This document shows, piece after piece, positions 5,971 to 8,773 of a stretch of 8,773 nucleotides of DNA; the stretch's first letter is position 1, and the number at the start of each line of letters is the position of its first letter. Under the pieces are notes generated by a model. That model ran no database searches and had not been told where the DNA came from. It was given only the letters and a program-made list of their open reading frames with translations. Origin of the DNA: Elusimicrobiota bacterium (lineage in GTDB: Bacteria > Elusimicrobiota > Elusimicrobia > UBA1565 > UBA9628). The DNA is taken from contig JAGWMT010000128.1 in the NCBI GenBank assembly GCA_028871595.1, forward strand, positions 1 through 8,773, read 5' to 3'. The translations under genes and the position numbers were made by a program.

Positions 5971-6465
5971 ATGGCACCGATCTGGTTGTGGCGTCTGTTG
6001 TGGCCCTTGCGCGCGCGGCTGTCGCCCGGCGCGGAGGTCGGCGGGTGCTTCCCGGACTTCACTCTTCACGATCTTGGCGGACGAGCGCATTCTCTTTACG
6101 ACAAGACGCCTGGAATCCGCACGGTCTTATGGCTGACGAATCTTTGCGAGGACTGTCGGGGCAAGATTCCCTTGCTGGAGGAGCTGCGGCGCGGTTCGGA
6201 GGGGAAATTCAGGATTCTGGCGGTCAGCATCCTGCCCGTCGACGATCCCCTGCCCCGGAAGGTCGCGCCCGATTGCGGATTCCCGATCCTGCTCGATCCG
6301 GAGGACGTCGTCGCCCGCAAGCTCGGGCAGACGCATCCGCCCGGGGCCTGTCCGATGCGCAACATGTACATCCTGGACGGGACCGGAAAAATTCTCTTCA
6401 AGCACCATCTGTCGGCTCTACAACCCGACGCGTTTCGACAAGTCTGCCAGGAATTGACGACGTGA
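5971..6465 (+). CDS. Redoxin-type thioredoxin-fold protein
   Basis: This 164-residue protein has a thioredoxin/AhpC-TSA style fold: CFPDFTLHDLGGRAHSL (26-42), then TVLWLTNLCEDCRGKIPLLEEL with a CxxC site (C59-C62). FRILAVSIL follows, then the PPGACPMRNMYILDGTGKI segment (123-141), which provides the cis-proline region. It probably acts as a thiol-disulfide reductase or peroxiredoxin-like protein; CEDC differs from the common CGPC or CxxC of TlpA types. The first 15 residues are Trp-rich and amphipathic (MAPIWLWRLLWPLRAR), with no clear cleavage site, and may associate with the membrane. ATG 5971 is chosen because GAGGAG lies directly upstream; an in-frame ATG at 5953 would overlap the previous gene. 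It is 7 bp after the hydroxylase gene. Confidence 0.75.
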   Translation: MAPIWLWRLLWPLRARLSPGAEVGGCFPDFTLHDLGGRAHSLYDKTPGIRTVLWLTNLCEDCRGKIPLLEELRRGSEGKFRILAVSILPVDDPLPRKVAPDCGFPILLDPEDVVARKLGQTHPPGACPMRNMYILDGTGKILFKHHLSALQPDAFRQVCQELTT

Positions 6466-6471
6466 CCGGAT

Positions 6472-6491
6472 CGGGCGTAACGTTTCGCCCG
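6472..6491 (+). other. Short GC hairpin in the gap after the redoxin gene
   Basis: CGGGCG (6472-6477) and CGCCCG (6486-6491) can form a perfect 6-bp stem with an 8-base loop, 6 bases after the redoxin stop. No T-run follows, so it is not a standard intrinsic terminator. It might protect the 3' end of the upstream message or reduce read-through. The 6466-6525 gap is the largest within region 3. Confidence 0.3.
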
Positions 6492-6503
6492 CGTCACCGA
6501 CTT

Positions 6504-6522
6504 ATTGCCGTAGGGAGGCAAT
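6504..6522 (+). promoter_or_regulatory. Hairpin overlapping the ribosome binding site of the DUF547 gene
   Basis: ATTGCC (6504-6509) pairs perfectly with GGCAAT (6517-6522) around a 7-base loop. The Shine-Dalgarno AGGGAGG (6512-6518) lies in the loop and the first bases of the 3' arm, 7 bases before the ATG at 6526. The stem could modulate ribosome access. It is short, so chance is possible. Confidence 0.35.
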
Positions 6523-6525
6523 CAA

Positions 6526-7260
6526 ATGAGCATCGTTTTTATCGCGCTGACGGCCATATTGGCGGCGGCTCCCGTGGAAGCGGTGGGAGTCGCTCCAGGA
6601 TTGGAGGTCGTCCTCAAGGAGCGGGTGCATGAGGGTCGCGTCGACTATGCCGGTCTCAAGAAGGATCGCGGCGGGCTCGACGCCTGGCTGGCTTCGGCGG
6701 CGGCCGTTCCCGAGAAGGAGTTCGACGCTTGGCCGCGCGAGGAGCGCCTCGCCTTCCTGATCAACGTCTATAACGCGACGACTCTCAGGCTCATCGTCGA
6801 TCATTATCCGGTCTCGTCCATCCGGAAGATCGGTCCGTTCTGGGATCCGGAGGCGCCATGGCATCTGCCCGTCGTCCAGCTGTTCGGCAGGACGATGACG
6901 CTGAACGACCTGGAGCAAGGGATCATCCGGCCGAAATACAAGGAGCCGCGCGTCCACTTCGCTTTGGTGTGCGCCGCGAAAGGCTGCCCGCCCTTGCGTT
7001 CCGAGCCCTACGTCGGGGCGCGGCTTGACGCCCAGCTCGACGATCAGGCGCGGACCTTCCTCGGCCAAAAAGCCAAGAATGACGCCAGCCCCGACGGCCA
7101 GACCGCGTACCTCTCCCCGATTTTCAAGTGGTATATGGCTGACTTCGGAGGGTCGAAGGCCGCGGTCCTGACCTTCGTCAAGAAGTGGCTCCCCGTCCAG
7201 GCGGGCTGGGACGTCTCGTGGACCGACTACGACTGGTCGCTCAACGAGGACAAGCGATGA
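6526..7260 (+). CDS. Exported DUF547 domain protein
   Basis: This 244-residue protein has a short signal peptide (MSIVFIALTAILAAAPVEA, cleavage near residue 19). A DUF547 domain follows, with the landmark segments FLINVYNATT (77-86), LNDLE (126-130) and RVHFALVCAAKGCPPL (142-157). The domain's biochemical activity is not established. Two cysteines, C149 and C154, lie in the conserved block and could form a disulfide or bind metal in the periplasm. The start has a strong AGGGAGG 7 bases upstream. The stop overlaps the TVP38 gene start. DUF547, TVP38/TMEM64 and MerA-like genes in this order are a recurring bacterial neighbourhood as I recall it, which implies a shared role. No catalytic assignment is made. 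Confidence 0.85.
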   Translation: MSIVFIALTAILAAAPVEAVGVAPGLEVVLKERVHEGRVDYAGLKKDRGGLDAWLASAAAVPEKEFDAWPREERLAFLINVYNATTLRLIVDHYPVSSIRKIGPFWDPEAPWHLPVVQLFGRTMTLNDLEQGIIRPKYKEPRVHFALVCAAKGCPPLRSEPYVGARLDAQLDDQARTFLGQKAKNDASPDGQTAYLSPIFKWYMADFGGSKAAVLTFVKKWLPVQAGWDVSWTDYDWSLNEDKR

Positions 7261-7880
7261 AAAAAATCATGACGGCGGCCTTGGCCTGGACGGCCGGGGC
7301 GGGACCGGCGGGTCTGGCGGCTTTCGTCGGGCTCTATGTCCTCGCCTGCGTGGCGTTCCTGCCGGGGTCGGTGCTGACCTTGGGCGCCGGGGCGGCCTTC
7401 GGCTTGTGGAAGGGTTTCCTCCTCGTCTCCGCCGGATCGACTCTAGGCGCGTGCGCCTCCTTCCTTGTCGGCCGCTATTTGCTGCGGGACTGGGTATCGA
7501 AGCGGATGGAGAAGGTCCCCGCTTTCGCCGCCGTCGCCGGCGCCGTCGGCCAGGAGGGGTGGAAGGTCGTTTTCCTGACGCGCCTGTCGCCGGTGCTCCC
7601 GTTCAACCTGCTCAACTACGGCTACGGCTTGACCGGCGTGGGGCTCGGCGAGTACGCGCTCGCCTCCTGGATCGGGATGATGCCCGGAACGTTCCTCTAC
7701 GTCTATCTCGGCGCCGCGGCGGGCGAAGCGGCGCGGGGCGGCTCACGCGCGCGCACTCCGGCCGAGTGGGCGCTCTATGCGGGCGGTCTCGCGGCCACCG
7801 CCGTCGCGGCCTGGCTGGTGGGCCGGACGGCCAAGCGCGCATTGTCCGCCAAGGTCCCTGTCGGACAAAAGGAGAATTGA
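7257..7880 (+). CDS. TVP38/TMEM64 (DedA/VTT superfamily) inner-membrane protein
   Basis: This 207-residue multi-pass protein has hydrophobic segments at about 15-34, 38-58, 59-73, 132-153 and 172-190. Family landmarks are FLPGSVLTLGAGAAFG (34-49) and FLTRLSPVLPFNLLNYGYGLTGV (106-128). The second is the re-entrant, Pro/Arg-containing segment of the VTT fold, followed by GMMPGTFLYVYLG (140-152). Members of the superfamily are linked to lipid scrambling or transport across membranes, but the substrate of this subgroup is not fixed. ATG 7257 overlaps the DUF547 stop and gives the basic MKK head; a start at 7185 would add 24 arginine-rich residues read from the DUF547 gene. The stop is directly adjacent to the next ATG, with no spacer. 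Confidence 0.87.
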   Translation: MKKIMTAALAWTAGAGPAGLAAFVGLYVLACVAFLPGSVLTLGAGAAFGLWKGFLLVSAGSTLGACASFLVGRYLLRDWVSKRMEKVPAFAAVAGAVGQEGWKVVFLTRLSPVLPFNLLNYGYGLTGVGLGEYALASWIGMMPGTFLYVYLGAAAGEAARGGSRARTPAEWALYAGGLAATAVAAWLVGRTAKRALSAKVPVGQKEN

Positions 7881-8773
7881 ATGCTGAACGAATCGCGTAC
7901 CCACGAGATGGTTTCGCCCATGGATGAGCACAACCGCAAGCTCCTCTCCAACGTGCATCCGCCGGACTGGGTGAACCCCGAGCCCGCGGCTCGCTACAAC
8001 CTGGTCGTGATCGGAGGGGGGACGGCCGGCCTCGTCACCGCCGTCGGCGCGGCGGGCCTGGGCGCCAAGGTCGCGTTGATCGAGCGGCACCTGATGGGCG
8101 GCGACTGCCTCAACGTGGGCTGCGTGCCGTCGAAGGCGCTGATCCGCGCCTCCCGCGCCGTCGCCCAGGTGCGCGCCGCGGGAGCCTTCGGCGTCAAGGT
8201 GCCGGACGGCGTCGCCGTGGATTTCCCGGCCGTGATGGAGCGCCTTCGCCGTCTGCGCGCGCAGATCAGCGTGAACGATTCGGCGGCTCGCTATAAGAGC
8301 TTGGGCGTGGACGTGTTCGTCGGCCAAGGCCGCTTCACGGGCTCCGACAGCGTCGAGGTCGGCGGCAAGACCTTGCGCTTCGCGAAGGCGGTGATCGCCA
8401 CGGGCGCGCGCGCCGTCGCCCTGCCCATCCCGGGGCTCAAGGAGTCCGGAGCGCTGACGAACGAGACGGTCTTCAACCTCACCGAGCTGCCCAAGCGCCT
8501 GCTCGTCATCGGCGCCGGCCCGATCGGCGTGGAGATGGCCCAGGCTTTCGCGCGCCTCGGCTCGCGGGTGACCCTGTTCGAGGCCATGCACGGGCTCCTG
8601 ACGCGGGAGGATCAGGACGCGGCCGAGATCGTCCGCAGGGGGCTCGACCGAGACAAGGTCGAGTTCCTCTGCTGCGTCGACATCGAGGGCATCGAGCGCT
8701 CGGGCGGCGTGAGCAAGGTGCGCTTCAAGAGCAAGCACGGGCCCTCCGGGACCAAGGAGTTCGACGCGGTGCT
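7881..8773 (+). CDS. MerA-like FAD/NAD(P) disulfide oxidoreductase, C-terminus cut by window edge
   Basis: The 297 visible residues cover the FAD and NAD(P) parts of a class I flavin disulfide reductase. After a 38-residue lead come the FAD-binding GGGTAG (45-50), the redox-active GGDCLNVGCVPSK (C76, C81), ATGAR (173-177) and a second Rossmann motif GAGPIG (211-216). The order fits mercuric reductase or dihydrolipoamide dehydrogenase relatives. There is no N-terminal HMA domain, and the paired C-terminal cysteines that define true MerA lie beyond the window, so Hg(II) reduction is unproven. The Pro in GAGPIG stands at about the position where some MerA proteins carry Tyr. A good AAAGGAG is 7 bases upstream, and the gene follows the TVP38 stop directly. 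Linkage to TVP38 and DUF547 suggests a MerA-like oxidoreductase of that neighbourhood. Confidence 0.82.
   Translation, partial: MLNESRTHEMVSPMDEHNRKLLSNVHPPDWVNPEPAARYNLVVIGGGTAGLVTAVGAAGLGAKVALIERHLMGGDCLNVGCVPSKALIRASRAVAQVRAAGAFGVKVPDGVAVDFPAVMERLRRLRAQISVNDSAARYKSLGVDVFVGQGRFTGSDSVEVGGKTLRFAKAVIATGARAVALPIPGLKESGALTNETVFNLTELPKRLLVIGAGPIGVEMAQAFARLGSRVTLFEAMHGLLTREDQDAAEIVRRGLDRDKVEFLCCVDIEGIERSGGVSKVRFKSKHGPSGTKEFDAV

Noticed and set aside
6472..6491. GC hairpin as an intrinsic terminator after the redoxin gene
   Set aside because: The stem has only 6 bp and no T-tract follows, so I list it only as a low-confidence hairpin.
7743..8738. Minus-strand open frame of 331 codons opposite the MerA-like gene
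   Set aside because: It is His/Ala/Arg/Asp-rich and reads like an antisense shadow of a high-GC gene; the plus strand has the FAD, redox and NAD motifs in order.
1..8773. Mobile element, integrase, insertion-sequence ends or CRISPR repeats
   Set aside because: I looked because mer operons often ride on transposons, but found no transposase or recombinase frame, no long terminal inverted repeats and no regularly spaced repeats. The only sizeable inverted repeat is the divergent promoter.

Overview
The window is GC-rich, densely packed DNA from a Gram-negative-type bacterium: there are several Sec signal peptides and a predicted outer-membrane barrel. No rRNA, tRNA, mobile element or CRISPR array is visible. 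The sequence alone does not fix the taxon; an uncultured environmental lineage is plausible.

Region 1 (1-624) holds a divergent, truncated gene for an exported DsrE-like protein and an intergenic region that is close to a mirror image of itself. It contains two promoters pointing outward. Each has a 20-bp spacer with an ATACC-NN-GGTAT dyad at the same offset from its -35 box, as expected for a MerR-family activator acting in both directions.

Region 2 (625-4240) is a compact mercury-type operon. It encodes MerR with the Hg-type cysteine triad, a MerT-MerP fusion, a cysteine-rich Fe-S metallochaperone of the CopZ N-domain type, an exported six-bladed NHL propeller fused to a C-terminal HMA (MerP-like) domain, and a predicted outer-membrane barrel protein. 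The genes overlap or nearly touch. No reductase gene lies inside this block. The set of inner-membrane, cytosolic, exported and outer-membrane parts suggests metal trafficking across the whole envelope; this is inference.

Region 3 (4262-8773) starts 21 bp later. It encodes an ECF-type sigma factor with an overlapping zinc-finger anti-sigma gene, then a fatty acid hydroxylase/sterol desaturase-like membrane enzyme, a thioredoxin-fold protein, an exported DUF547 protein, a TVP38/TMEM64 membrane protein and a MerA-like flavin disulfide oxidoreductase cut by the window end. Most junctions are stop/start overlaps or gaps under 10 bp, so this is probably one stress-responsive transcription unit concerned with membrane and thiol/redox state. 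No terminator separates regions 2 and 3, so read-through is possible and the MerA-like enzyme might serve the mercury operon, but it lacks an N-terminal HMA domain and its diagnostic C-terminus is outside the window.
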